Shown: positions 26,040-35,332, numbered from the stretch's first letter. The stretch: 64,000 nucleotides of DNA from Flavobacteriaceae bacterium UBA2540 (GCA_002340765.1 DDMS01000020.1:1-64000); one strand, 5' to 3'. Program-made: numbers and translations. The notes: generated from the sequence alone by a model not told the origin.

Positions 26040-26959
26040 TTACACAGTTATTGTTTCTGAATGGAATTTATCTTTTCCAAAATCGAACGTGCGAATAGGA
26101 AACGGAATGCTGATATTGTGGGTGTTATAAGCTGCTTTGATGGCCATGACGCCCTCACTTTTAGCTACTGTCATTTCTTTTTTGCCACTTACAGCAATCC
26201 AAAAACGAATTTCGTAGTTGATGGAGCTGTCACCAAAAGCAGTATAGAAAAAATCAATCCCTTTGTTAAGTTCGTTATCTTGTTCAAAAAGAGATTCAAT
26301 AGCTTGGATGCTAATTTGCTTCACCAATTCCAAATTGCTTTCATATCCAATTTAATAACTAATCGTCACTTTTGAACGTGAAGTGGTGCTAAAGTTTTTG
26401 AAAGGTGCATCAATAGTTTTCGAATTCGGAATTACATCTGCATTTTTATCTGCCTCAAGAATGTTTAGACTTCTCAGATTGATGCCTGTAACTCTTCCTT
26501 CATGCCATTTAAAAACAATCCAATCATTAATTTGAATGTTGGGTATAAACGACAAAATAAATCTTGAGAACGTTTTTTGAAGTGGGCCTTTTAATGCCAA
26601 ACCAATGCAAGACCCAAAACTCCTGGACCTGCAAGGATAGAAGTAAGTAATTTATCTAAATCTAAAATTACCAAAGGACTAAAAAAACTAATCATCACTG
26701 TGATGACAAAAGTGGTTCGTGCAATAATCTATTTGATAGATTCTTGTCCTACTTTTTGCAACAAAACTTTCATGATAAAATACTTTAAGTATTTACCCAC
26801 ATAACAAAAAATCACAAAAATAAGAATTACCAATATGAAGTTAGACGCATTTAAAATGATGTTTTCTTCCCAACCATAAAGTTTATCAATTACTTTTTCA
26901 TATACTTTATTGAGGTCGAAATTTTTAAGTAAAGCATTGATAATGCGAAATAAATAATA
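26040..26959 (-). pseudogene. Decayed mscS-like mechanosensitive channel gene
   Basis: Minus-strand translation gives pieces of an MscS-type channel in order: LLKNFDLNKVYEKVIDKLYG, a membrane helix, VGQESIK then a TAG stop (26729-26731), IIARTTFVITVMISFF, AGPGVLGLAL, a frameshift at about 26600-26610, LKGPLQKTFSRFILSF, NDWIVFKWHEGRV, VTISY then a TAA stop (26352-26354), and NLELVKQISIQAIESL to the end. At least two nonsense codons and one single-base deletion break it, and no start codon is in frame. An intact MscS-family gene follows at 27082. Confidence 0.85.
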
Positions 26960-27081
26960 TTAGAAAGGTTACTATTTTTCAGAGATAGTAATTTTTGAGG
27001 GGTTTAGATTAAAGGTTCAATTTAGAAGGTTTTAAATTTTAAAATTAAAGAATATAAACAAAATAACAATAGAAACCCTTC

Positions 27082-28722
27082 CTAAAAATCCTTCTCTTCT
27101 TCCTCAGGGTTTTCAGCTTCAAATTGTGTAATTATTTTTGAAACAGCACCATCAATAAATTCTTGATTTGTATTGTATTTTGGATTGATTCCGACTTTCT
27201 CTGGGAAATTTTCAATGGTTACTGTAGTTGATGGAAATGCAAAATCAACACCCAACTCTTTTGCTAATTGAATAATGGCAATATGCAATTTGTGTTTGGA
27301 TGATTGCTCATCTCCCCACACCAAACTTTTAAAATAAACATTACACATGATTAACAACGCAGAATCTCCAAATCCAACAAACTCTACATTAAACATTTCA
27401 GAACTAGTTTTAGGATGCAAAATAATAATCTTTCTTAATCCTTGCACAAATGCTTCAATCAATTCAGGTGGAGTATCATAACGTAATCCAAGATTCGTAT
27501 TATACCTTCTGAAAAGTAATAAACCCCTATTATTAATGACAATTTCTGATAATTTACTATTCGGAATTTGGAAAATAGAGGTGTCAGCTGCACGAACTCT
27601 TGTAGATCTAAAACCTACTTTTTCCACAGTACCCTCCAATTCTGAGGTAACTATCCAATCACCAATATGAAAAGGTTTATCAAGAAAAATCATGATAGTT
27701 CCGATCAAATTTTTAACAGTGTCTTGAGATGCCAAGGCAAATGCCAAACCACCAATGGTTGCTCCTGCTAATAATGTGGTCGCATCAACACCAAAAAGTG
27801 TTAAAATCTTGAAAAAACCATATACAAATACTATTCCTGTTAGGAAATTATTAAGAATTGGCACCAATTGATCGTCTAATTTGCTTTCAGTTTTGGAGGT
27901 ATATTCAATGTAAACGTGCATAATTACTTTCACAAGTTTTAGGAACATATACACCCAAAAAACTGCTTCGGCGATGTTTAATAGCAAGAAAACCCATGTA
28001 TTGATATTTAGAGAGAATTGTAATGCAGGGAAAATGACATCAACAAACTTAACTCCAATCACCAAACTAATTGGATGTGCTAATTTTTTCAACACTAATT
28101 TGTCCTCTTTATTTGAATCTTCGTTAGTGATTTTTTCTTGAATAGCTTGTAATATCCAATAAGAAAATTTTTTTACAATAATGACAATGAGTATCGAAAT
28201 AACAATCATTAAAAGAATACCAATAAATTGCCAAAGTTCAAATCCGAAGGCTTTTTTATTGCCTAAATCAGGAATAATTTTTTGTAATTTATCCACATAC
28301 CAAGGGAAAACTTTGTTATAAATGACATCAATCTGAGCAATAGTCTCAGGAGAATAGTACCATTTACCATTGATTTTTTCCACATATATTTCAGGCATTC
28401 TTTGAGGAAATAATGTGTATTTATAAACGCTTGTATAACCAATGGTATCGTTAAAATTTGGGTCACTAGGTATTTTACTGAAATCAACAAATAACCCTTT
28501 TCCATCCAAAATTTTCTTTAGTTTTATGGCTTTGTCAACGGCAATTGTTAAGGTTAGTCCGTGAAATACTTTTGCTGCTTTTTTTGGCTGATAGGTATCA
28601 TCTTGCAAAAAATAGAGATGTGTATAAATAGTTGCATTGGGATTGCTTAAATCTACCCTAACATTTTCTTGAGCAATGGCATAGAGAGGAATAAAAAAAA
28701 GTAAAAAAATGATTTTTTTCAT
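27082..28722 (-). CDS. MscS family mechanosensitive ion channel
   Basis: This 546-residue protein has a signal peptide (MKKIIFLLFFIPLYAIAQ), a periplasmic domain of about 140 residues, several membrane helices (about 160-310), the pore-lining segment LLAGATIGGLAFALASQDTV and the MscS beta domain (FHIGDWIVTSELEGTVEKVG). A C-terminal cytoplasmic part follows. It should open on membrane tension and release solutes during hypo-osmotic shock. It diverges from a Spy-like gene. Confidence 0.93.
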   Translation of the reverse strand: MKKIIFLLFFIPLYAIAQENVRVDLSNPNATIYTHLYFLQDDTYQPKKAAKVFHGLTLTIAVDKAIKLKKILDGKGLFVDFSKIPSDPNFNDTIGYTSVYKYTLFPQRMPEIYVEKINGKWYYSPETIAQIDVIYNKVFPWYVDKLQKIIPDLGNKKAFGFELWQFIGILLMIVISILIVIIVKKFSYWILQAIQEKITNEDSNKEDKLVLKKLAHPISLVIGVKFVDVIFPALQFSLNINTWVFLLLNIAEAVFWVYMFLKLVKVIMHVYIEYTSKTESKLDDQLVPILNNFLTGIVFVYGFFKILTLFGVDATTLLAGATIGGLAFALASQDTVKNLIGTIMIFLDKPFHIGDWIVTSELEGTVEKVGFRSTRVRAADTSIFQIPNSKLSEIVINNRGLLLFRRYNTNLGLRYDTPPELIEAFVQGLRKIIILHPKTSSEMFNVEFVGFGDSALLIMCNVYFKSLVWGDEQSSKHKLHIAIIQLAKELGVDFAFPSTTVTIENFPEKVGINPKYNTNQEFIDGAVSKIITQFEAENPEEEEKDF

Positions 28723-28758
28723 GTTTGATTGATGTTAATCGTTTTTTAAAATCTGATA

Positions 28759-28792
28759 CAAAGTTAAACCTTTTGTTTTTTTATTAGTCAAA
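28759..28792 (-). promoter_or_regulatory. Promoter of the mscS-family gene
   Basis: On the minus strand TTTG (28792-28789) and TAACTTTG (28766-28759) are 22 bp apart, matching the Bacteroidetes consensus. They lie about 37 bp upstream of the start codon. Confidence 0.55.
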
Positions 28793-28824
28793 GAGACATA
28801 AATAAAAATTAAACAACTAAAAAA

Positions 28825-29301
28825 ATGAAAACTTTCGTAAGTATTTTAATGATGGTAATTGCTGTTACGTTTACTGCTAATGCCCAACAAAACAACAATC
28901 AAAAAGGAGCAAAAAACATTCCTGAATTTAGCGTTGAACAACATACTAAATTGGCTCTAAAAAAAATGACTTTAGAGTTAGATTTGAATGAGCAGCAACA
29001 AAATCAAATCAAACCTTTGATGCTTGCACAAGCAACTCAAAGAAAAGCAACTATAGAAAAAATGAAAGCTGCAAGGGCCAACAAACAAAAATCTTCTGCT
29101 GACGAGCTTTTTGCTATGAAAAACCAACAATTAGACAATCAAATTGCCATGAAAACTAAGATGAAAGAATTATTGACCAATGAGCAATACGAAAAATTTG
29201 AAAAAATGGCTATGATGAAAAAAATGGAAGGAAAAAAAATGATGGACGAGAGAAGAGGCATGAAAAAAAGATACATGGAATCGCAAGAAGACAAAAAGTA
29301 A
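28825..29301 (+). CDS. Spy/CpxP-like periplasmic protein
   Basis: This 158-residue protein has a signal peptide (MKTFVSILMMVIAVTFTANA). The helical, Gln/Lys/Met-rich mature part has an LDLNEQQQNQIKPLM segment and a later LTNEQYEKFEKM segment, the two-fold LTxxQ pattern of Spy/CpxP-type proteins. Such proteins act as periplasmic chaperones or stress sensors. The C-terminus is unusually rich in Met and Lys. Assignment to the family is by pattern only. Confidence 0.65.
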   Translation: MKTFVSILMMVIAVTFTANAQQNNNQKGAKNIPEFSVEQHTKLALKKMTLELDLNEQQQNQIKPLMLAQATQRKATIEKMKAARANKQKSSADELFAMKNQQLDNQIAMKTKMKELLTNEQYEKFEKMAMMKKMEGKKMMDERRGMKKRYMESQEDKK

Positions 29302-29325
29302 TACTTAATTAGTTAGTTTGTTTAG

Positions 29326-29356
29326 ACACCCAATTTCATTCGTGAGATTGGGTTTT
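29326..29356. terminator. Terminator after the Spy-like gene
   Basis: ACCCAATTTC, ATTCGT, GAGATTGGGTTTTTT forms a hairpin followed by T6, 25 bp after the stop. Confidence 0.75.
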
Positions 29357-29382
29357 TTCATTTGGGAAAAAATAACTGTTGA

Positions 29383-29898
29383 TTATTCCTTAAACCAACT
29401 TGAATACTTCACATAGTTATTTGCGATTCTATCAATTTCGCCAGAAATGAGTTCTTGAGAAATTTCTTTTACTTTTTTTGCAGGAACACCCACATAAATA
29501 CTGCCACTTTCAACAATTGTGCTTTTAGTAACAACAGCGCCAGCAGCAATAATTGAGTTTGATTCGATAATACAATCATCCATAATAATAGCGCCCATTC
29601 CTACCAAAACATTGTCATGAATAGTGCAACCATGCACAATCGCATTGTGACCAATAGAAACATTATTGCCGATATTGGTGGGGGATTTTAGGTAAGTCGC
29701 ATGAATAACAGCACCATCTTGAATGTTTACTTTATCACCAATTTTGATGTAATTAACATCTCCTCTAATCACAGCATTGAACCAAATACTGCATTGTTTT
29801 CCAATCATAACCTCACCAACAATAGTTGCATTTTCAGCAATGTAACAATCTTCAGAAATTTGTGGTGATTTTCCGTTTACAGGTTTTATAATTGGCAT
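29383..29898 (-). CDS. Gamma-carbonic anhydrase family protein
   Basis: This 171-residue protein consists of left-handed beta-helix hexapeptide repeats (for example ENATIVGEVMIGKQ, NVSIGHNAIVHGCTIHDNVL). His residues in IGHNAIVHG and in VIHATYL match the zinc-binding positions of YrdA/PaaY-type proteins. Many members have no proven carbonic anhydrase activity. It sits 4 bp downstream of the glucosaminidase gene, in one transcription unit. Confidence 0.9.
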   Translation of the reverse strand: MPIIKPVNGKSPQISEDCYIAENATIVGEVMIGKQCSIWFNAVIRGDVNYIKIGDKVNIQDGAVIHATYLKSPTNIGNNVSIGHNAIVHGCTIHDNVLVGMGAIIMDDCIIESNSIIAAGAVVTKSTIVESGSIYVGVPAKKVKEISQELISGEIDRIANNYVKYSSWFKE

Positions 29899-29902
29899 AT
29901 AA

Positions 29903-30736
29903 TTATTGAATAATCAGTTTTTGACCTAAAGAAATGGTATCGTCTTTTAGATTATTTCGTTTTTTTAATTCTTCTATTGAAACAGCAAAATTCTTTGAAA
30001 TAGAATATAAAGTATCTCCTTTTTTCACTTCATATGTGGTTTCTTTTTTGATCATTTCCTTGTATTTTATCTCAGAAATTGGATATTTTGGATCGTCTTT
30101 CTTTACTTTATCAAACTCATGCAAATCATAATCTTCGATGATTTTGATGATTTTCTCTGGATAATTTACATCAGTTGCATAGCCAGCATCTTTCAAACCT
30201 CTTGCCCATTTTTTATAATCATCTGTTTCAAAAGAAAATAGAAACTCATAACGTTTTCTTTGGGTTAAAAAAGCAGAATGATCATCATACGAAGTTTCAG
30301 GATATTGATATTTTCTAAAACATTCTCCTTTTTCATCATCATCATGATTGACACTTTCTCCTGTCCAATTCGTGTGACATTTAATCCCAAAGTGATTGTT
30401 GGATTTCAAAGCCAATTCACTTCTTCCACTGCCAGATTCTAAAACTCCTTGCGCAAGTGTAATACTTGCAGGAATTTTGTACATGTGCATTTTTCTGACA
30501 GCAATTGGCGCAAACCTTTGGATGTATTCGAGTGTATACTTATTTAAGTTTACTTTTTTATCTTTTAACTCTTCAATGTGTTTTTTTTCTTTACCCGAAG
30601 GCAATTTTTTTGGTTCACGTTCAACAACAGTTACAGTTTGTTTTTTTCTTGATTTTACCAAGGTTTTCTTTGACGCGCAACTTGAAAGTAACGTCACAAT
30701 CAGACAAAAAATCAAATTTCTTACATTCATTTTCAA
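29903..30736 (-). CDS. Glucosaminidase/LysM peptidoglycan hydrolase, lipoprotein
   Basis: This 277-residue protein has a lipobox (VTLLSSCASKK), a glucosaminidase domain at about 70-205 (catalytic Glu in QGVLESGSGRSELA) and one LysM peptidoglycan-binding domain at the C-terminus (YEVKKGDTLYSISKNFAVSI). It would cleave glycan strands at the cell wall. The start may be two codons further in (MNVRNLIF). Its start overlaps the stop of the next upstream gene by 4 bp. Confidence 0.93.
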   Translation of the reverse strand: MKMNVRNLIFCLIVTLLSSCASKKTLVKSRKKQTVTVVEREPKKLPSGKEKKHIEELKDKKVNLNKYTLEYIQRFAPIAVRKMHMYKIPASITLAQGVLESGSGRSELALKSNNHFGIKCHTNWTGESVNHDDDEKGECFRKYQYPETSYDDHSAFLTQRKRYEFLFSFETDDYKKWARGLKDAGYATDVNYPEKIIKIIEDYDLHEFDKVKKDDPKYPISEIKYKEMIKKETTYEVKKGDTLYSISKNFAVSIEELKKRNNLKDDTISLGQKLIIQ

Positions 30737-31680
30737 TTTATAATTTCTTCGTTCTTACTCTTTAACTTCTGATTAAATCCTTGAATTCCCTGCAAACCTC
30801 CAGTGTGAATTGCCAAGATTTTTGTTCCTTTTTCAAAGTTATCATTTTTGACCATATCTAGCAAACCAAACATCATTTTTGCAGTATACACTGGGTCAAG
30901 TTGAATAGTTGTTTCGTTTTTAAATTCATTAATAAAACGAATTAATGAAGTATTAAATTTCGCATAACCACCAAAATGATACTCATTTTGCAAAAACCAA
31001 TTGTTTTTAATCACATATTTTTCAATTTCTGTGGTTAAAAAATCGCCATTCAAAGCTGAAAATCCAATCACTTTTTGATGCTTTCCTGAGGCATTAATCA
31101 GTCCTGCAATGGTGCCTCCTGAACCAATGGCGCAACAAATATAATCGAAATTTAAATCTTGCATTGTTAAAATTTCCTCACAACCTTTGATGGCAAATTC
31201 ATTGGTTCCTCCTTCTGGAACCAAATAAAAATCACCAAATTTTGCAGTAATTTGTTGTAAAAATTCTTTGGAAGTTTTAGTTCTGTAAATTTCTCTTGAT
31301 ACAAATTCGAACATCATTCCGTTTTCGTGCGCTTTCTGCAACGTAAGATTTTCGAGAATTGTTTTTTGAAAATCAGTAGCTAATTCATCTCCTCTTATGA
31401 TTCCAATTGTCCTGAAACCATTCATTTTTCCGGCAATAGCAGTAGCAATTATATGATTTGAAAATGCGCCTCCAAAAGTAAGTAGTGTTTTTTTGTGCTG
31501 ATTTCGGGCTTCTAAAAGATTGTATTTTAGCTTTCGGAATTTGTTTCCAGATACAAAAGGATGAATTTCGTCTTCTCTTTTAATAAACAAATCAACGCAT
31601 TTTTCTTCCAAAATTGGGAGAAAGATTTGTTGGTTTCTTAATGAAATTGTGTTGTTAAAAAAATTATTTTTTGTTTCCAA
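30733..31680 (-). CDS. PLP-dependent ACC deaminase/D-cysteine desulfhydrase family enzyme
   Basis: This 315-residue fold-type II PLP enzyme has the lysine in SGNKFRKLKYNL at about residues 45-56, followed by TFGGAFSNHIIATA and the phosphate-binding GSGGTIAGL. The family deaminates 1-aminocyclopropane-1-carboxylate or releases sulfide and ammonia from D-cysteine; in bacteria without ethylene metabolism the latter is more likely. It forms a unit with the downstream glucosaminidase and carbonic anhydrase genes. Confidence 0.9.
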   Translation of the reverse strand: METKNNFFNNTISLRNQQIFLPILEEKCVDLFIKREDEIHPFVSGNKFRKLKYNLLEARNQHKKTLLTFGGAFSNHIIATAIAGKMNGFRTIGIIRGDELATDFQKTILENLTLQKAHENGMMFEFVSREIYRTKTSKEFLQQITAKFGDFYLVPEGGTNEFAIKGCEEILTMQDLNFDYICCAIGSGGTIAGLINASGKHQKVIGFSALNGDFLTTEIEKYVIKNNWFLQNEYHFGGYAKFNTSLIRFINEFKNETTIQLDPVYTAKMMFGLLDMVKNDNFEKGTKILAIHTGGLQGIQGFNQKLKSKNEEIIN

Positions 31681-31710
31681 AAGGAACTATCATTTTTATT
31701 TCGAAATCAA

Positions 31711-33630
31711 CTAAGAAAAACTTTCAACTTGACCTTCAATTCGTTCCCATTCGAGCATTAATTTTTCGATAGTTGCTTTTTTGGTATTGTAGTTTTCGAA
31801 AAAGTTAAGTCTTATTGAAACTTCTGCATAGTTTTTTTCCAATTCTTTATCCAATTTCTCGATTTCAAATTCCAAATCAGAGATTTCAGTTTCTATTTTT
31901 GAGAGTTTGTTGTTGAGTTTTTTAAGGTCTTTTCCTTGGTCTTTAGACAGCAGTAAAGCTGCAAATTTTTCGTTTGATTTTTCTTCTTTGGTGATGGTCC
32001 TTTTTTCTGCATCACGCAAACTTTCCATTTTGTGTTGCTCTAAGAAATAATCAATGTCACCCAAATATTCTTTTATAATATGGTCTTTAAATCCGTAAAC
32101 TGTAGTGGTCAATCCTTGTAAAAATTCACGGTCGTGAGAAACCAAAATCAATGTTCCACTGAATTGTTTCAACGCTTCTTTCAATACATTTTTTGAGGCA
32201 ATATCTAAGTGATTTGTTGGCTCATCCATAATCAATACATTGAATGGCTGCAACAACAACTTACACAATGCCAATCTATTACGTTCTCCTCCTGATAAAA
32301 CTTTTGCTTTTTTATCAACAGTATCACCTCCAAATAAAAACGAACCTAGCATGTCTCTTACACGCATTCTGTTGTTGTCAGTAGCAGCATCTTCCATGAT
32401 TTCCAAAACTGTTTTTTCTGGCGGTAAATATTCTGACTGATTTTGTGCAAAATATCCTACTTGAACATTGTGTCCTAATTTTAGGTGTCCTTTATACGGA
32501 ATTTCGCCCACCATCATTTTGGCTAAGGTAGATTTTCCTTGTCCATTTTGCCCTACAAAAGCGATTTTGCTATTACGTTCAATTAATAAATTGACGTTTT
32601 CTAAAATCTTTTTATCTCCATAATATTTAGAAACATTTTCTGCCTCCACAATGATTCTTCCTGGTTCTTTAGAAATGGCAAATCGCACATTCATCACAGC
32701 ATTGTCATCCTGATCCACTTCAATTCGCTCTACTTTATCCAACTGTTTGATGAGAGATTGTGCCATAGAAGCTTTGTTGGCTTTTGCACGGAATTTATCA
32801 ATCAACAATTGTTTTGCTTTGATTTCCTTGTCCTGATTTTTCTGAGCCTGTAACTGTTTTTCTTTGATTTCTCCTCGCAATTCTAAAAATTGAGAATACG
32901 GTTTTTTGTAATCGTAAATTTGACCTAGAGAAATTTCAATAGTTCTATTCGTTACATTGTCTAAAAACATTTTATCATGCGAGACCAATACAATAGCACC
33001 TGGATAACTTTTTAAAAAGTTTTCTAACCAAATGATTGATTCAATATCAAGGTGGTTTGTAGGCTCATCCAACAACAAAATATCATTGTTTTGTAAAAGT
33101 AGTTTTGCCAACTCAATTCGCATTCTCCATCCACCAGAAAAAGTATCTGTCAACTTATCAAAATCTTCTCTTTGAAATCCAAGACCTTGTAAAATTTTCT
33201 CAGTATCTCCCTGATAATTATATCCTCCAAGCAGCTCATAGCGTTCTGTTAAATCAGTCAAATCATGAATTAATTGGCTGTATTCTTCACTTTCATAATC
33301 CGTTCGGGTCACCAATTGTTCATTGATTCCCTCCAATTTTATTTCAATTTCTTTAATTTCTACAAATGCTTGATATGCCTCTTCCAAAATGGTTCGTCCT
33401 TGGATAAAATCAATATCTTGACGTAGAAAACCAATTCTCACATCTCTATCAAAAGCCATAGTGCCTCCACTACTTTCAATATCTCTAGAAAGCACTTTTA
33501 AAAGGGTAGATTTTCCAGCACCATTTTTTCCTATCAATCCAATTCTGTCGCCTTTATTTAATTTGAAAGTAATGCCTGAAAACAAGTCAGTTCCCATAAA
33601 GGTGACTGATAAATTGTGTACGTTTAACAT
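31711..33630 (-). CDS. ABC-F family ATPase
   Basis: This 639-residue protein has two ABC domains without membrane segments. Walker A motifs are GLIGKNGAGKST (about 32-43) and AFVGQNGQGKST (about 355), with signatures SGGWRMR and LSGGERNRLA and two DEPTNHLDI Walker B motifs. A linker of about 80 residues and a C-terminal coiled coil (about 560-635) are typical of Uup/YheS-like members, which act on the ribosome in translation. No drug-resistance role can be read from sequence. Confidence 0.95.
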   Translation of the reverse strand: MLNVHNLSVTFMGTDLFSGITFKLNKGDRIGLIGKNGAGKSTLLKVLSRDIESSGGTMAFDRDVRIGFLRQDIDFIQGRTILEEAYQAFVEIKEIEIKLEGINEQLVTRTDYESEEYSQLIHDLTDLTERYELLGGYNYQGDTEKILQGLGFQREDFDKLTDTFSGGWRMRIELAKLLLQNNDILLLDEPTNHLDIESIIWLENFLKSYPGAIVLVSHDKMFLDNVTNRTIEISLGQIYDYKKPYSQFLELRGEIKEKQLQAQKNQDKEIKAKQLLIDKFRAKANKASMAQSLIKQLDKVERIEVDQDDNAVMNVRFAISKEPGRIIVEAENVSKYYGDKKILENVNLLIERNSKIAFVGQNGQGKSTLAKMMVGEIPYKGHLKLGHNVQVGYFAQNQSEYLPPEKTVLEIMEDAATDNNRMRVRDMLGSFLFGGDTVDKKAKVLSGGERNRLALCKLLLQPFNVLIMDEPTNHLDIASKNVLKEALKQFSGTLILVSHDREFLQGLTTTVYGFKDHIIKEYLGDIDYFLEQHKMESLRDAEKRTITKEEKSNEKFAALLLSKDQGKDLKKLNNKLSKIETEISDLEFEIEKLDKELEKNYAEVSIRLNFFENYNTKKATIEKLMLEWERIEGQVESFS

Positions 33631-33671
33631 AAAATGTGATAATTGTTACTCAGTATAAGTTTTTTAAAATT

Positions 33672-33687
33672 TACTTTTGCAAAAGTA
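33672..33687. promoter_or_regulatory. Palindromic pair of -7 promoter elements between divergent genes
   Basis: TACTTTTGCAAAAGTA is a perfect 16-bp palindrome made of two TAnnTTTG elements head to head. One would drive the ABC-F gene leftward (ATG at 33630), the other the DUF983 gene rightward (ATG at 33708). No good -33 motif is seen on either side. Confidence 0.45.
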
Positions 33688-33707
33688 TGTAAATTTTAAA
33701 TTGTATC

Positions 33708-34096
33708 ATGTTTAAAAAAGGCACCAAATTGTATAGTATTTTCAGGGCAAAATGTCCAAGATGTCATGAAGGTGAGTTCTATAAAAATAAATTCAATTAT
33801 CGACCTTCAAAAGTGACAGAAATACATTCTCATTGTCCGAATTGTAATTTAAAATACATGATGGAACCTTCCTTTTTTTTGGGGCTATGTATGTAAATTA
33901 CGGAATTACGGTAGCAATTTCAGTACTTTTTTTTATTATTTCGAAAGTGTTTTTTGAACTGAATTTATTGCAATCTTTTTTGAGTATTTTCTTGGTTTTG
34001 GTAGTTTTAGCTCCTTTTAATTCAAGAATTTCCAGAATTCTTTGGATCAATATGTTTGTGAGTTTTGATAAAAAATTCACAAAGAAAAACGATTGA
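33708..34096 (+). pseudogene. DUF983 family membrane protein gene with a frameshift in a T-tract
   Basis: The first part encodes MFKKGTKLYSIFRAKCPRCH, with a zinc-ribbon-like CPRC...CPNC, and ends in MEPSFFLGLCM. From 33887 the next frame continues MYVNYGITVAISVL to FVSFDKKFTKKND. In DUF983 proteins these parts form one chain (EPxFxxGAMYVxYxxTVA). Adding one T to the T8 tract at 33873-33880 restores PSFFFGAMYVNYG and a single frame of about 129 residues. Either the gene is broken or the tract was miscounted. The end overlaps the convergent gene by 20 bp. Confidence 0.8.
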
Positions 34097-35120
34097 TATC
34101 AATCTCAGCATCTAATTTTTCTTGGTGTTCCAAGTGATGAAATAACTGTTTGGCAACTGTTGGCGCAATCATCACGCCACGAGTTCCTAGACCATTTAAA
34201 ATTGCCAATTGTTTGTATTTTGAATGCACGCCAACCAAAGGTCTCCTGTCTTTTACAGTAGGTCTAATTCCTGCTGTCTGTTCTGCAATTTCATAAGGAA
34301 TTGTCAATACTTTTTGTAATTTTTCGATCAATTCATTTTTCCCTTCTTCACTTGGCGTTGAAGTTTTGTCTTTCCAATTGAAAGTTGCCCCTACTTTGTA
34401 TAAGTCGTTTCCTAAAGGCAAGACAAATAACGTTGATTTCAATAAAAAATCGATATTCAATTCAGGTGCATGAATTGTAATCAATTCACCTTTCGCTTCA
34501 TTCAAAGGCAATTGATTGAAAAACGGATTTTGTTTCATTCCAAAACCCTCACAAAAAACAATTTTTTGAGCATTGATATCTTGATAGGTTATGGTAGATT
34601 CTTGAAATACTATTTGAGAATAGTCAAATTTTTCGAAACGAATTTTATGCGCTTTTTGCAAGAAATTTCGGTATATTTCCACTAATTTTTTAGTATCAAT
34701 TCTTCCAGTTTCTTTGACGTTTCCAAAACCAACATCTCCTAAAATACCATCATATTTTTTTGTGTCAATTTTTGGTTCTAAATAAGCTGCTAAATTAGGT
34801 TTATCTAACGCTGCAAACCAATTATTTTGTTCTTCAATCGATTTGAATGCTTTTTTAGTTTGAAACTTCTCATCGAACTTTTGATTGAATTTTAGCTCTA
34901 AGCTTTCATAAAAAGGTAATGCAATTTCGAGTTGCTCTTTGGCATTCCAAACGGGTGTAAACCGTTTTAAAATCACAGGATTGTAAACGCCGCCAGCCAC
35001 CAAAGAAGAGGTTTGTGAATCATCTTCAAAAACCAAAAATGATTTTTTAGCATTTACCAATTCCTCTGCAAAAGCAAGTCCTGCCAAACCCAAACCCACA
35101 ATGATATAGTCTATTTTCAC
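34077..35120 (-). CDS. FAD-dependent oxidoreductase (DAO family)
   Basis: This 347-residue protein has the N-terminal dinucleotide-binding motif VGLGLAGLAFAEEL and a C-terminal NGLGTRGVMIAP segment, typical of D-amino-acid/glycine oxidase-like and MnmC-C-like flavoenzymes. GIRPTVKDRRPLVG also fits that family. The substrate cannot be told. It is transcribed away from the Flavo-1-like element and overlaps the DUF983 gene tail to tail. Confidence 0.88.
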   Translation of the reverse strand: MKIDYIIVGLGLAGLAFAEELVNAKKSFLVFEDDSQTSSLVAGGVYNPVILKRFTPVWNAKEQLEIALPFYESLELKFNQKFDEKFQTKKAFKSIEEQNNWFAALDKPNLAAYLEPKIDTKKYDGILGDVGFGNVKETGRIDTKKLVEIYRNFLQKAHKIRFEKFDYSQIVFQESTITYQDINAQKIVFCEGFGMKQNPFFNQLPLNEAKGELITIHAPELNIDFLLKSTLFVLPLGNDLYKVGATFNWKDKTSTPSEEGKNELIEKLQKVLTIPYEIAEQTAGIRPTVKDRRPLVGVHSKYKQLAILNGLGTRGVMIAPTVAKQLFHHLEHQEKLDAEIDINRFSL

Positions 35121-35185
35121 GATACAAAAATAAGTAAGTTTGTCAATAATTTTTAGATAATTGACTAGGGTTTGTAAATAAACTT

Positions 35186-35283
35186 AGCCCTGATTGAAGC
35201 ATTGCTGGAGCTCTCACGCTTTTTTCCGAGAAGCGACTGCCGAAAGCAGGAAACCTGCTTGCAGCAGGCAAGTAGCTTCCCAT
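35186..35283 (+). ncRNA. Flavo-1-like RNA motif
   Basis: The stretch reads AGCCCTGATTGAAGC, a variable part with CACGCTTTTTTCCGAGAAGCG, GACTGCCGAAAGCAGGAAA, an extra hairpin CCTGCTTGCAGCAGG, then AAGTAGCTTCC. The AGCCCTGAT-GAAG start, the AGCAGGA box and the closing AGCTTCC resemble the Flavo-1 structured RNA common in flavobacteria. It is much richer in G and C than its surroundings and lies on the strand opposite to both neighbours. It is followed by a bidirectional terminator. The identification is from memory of the motif, without a covariance search. Confidence 0.5.
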
Positions 35284-35286
35284 AAA

Positions 35287-35312
35287 AAAACGCTTGCTTT
35301 CGCAAACGTTTT
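35287..35312. terminator. Bidirectional terminator between the Flavo-1-like RNA and gldN
   Basis: AAAACGCTTGC, TTTC, GCAAACGTTTT: a nearly symmetric hairpin flanked by A and T runs, 20 bp after the gldN stop. It can end both the gld operon and the small RNA. Confidence 0.7.
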
Positions 35313-35332
35313 AAAGATGTTTTAGTAGAATT

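Noticed and set aside
34077..34096. Possible misassembly because two genes overlap tail to tail
   Set aside because: A 20-bp convergent overlap is common in compact genomes and both C-termini look natural.
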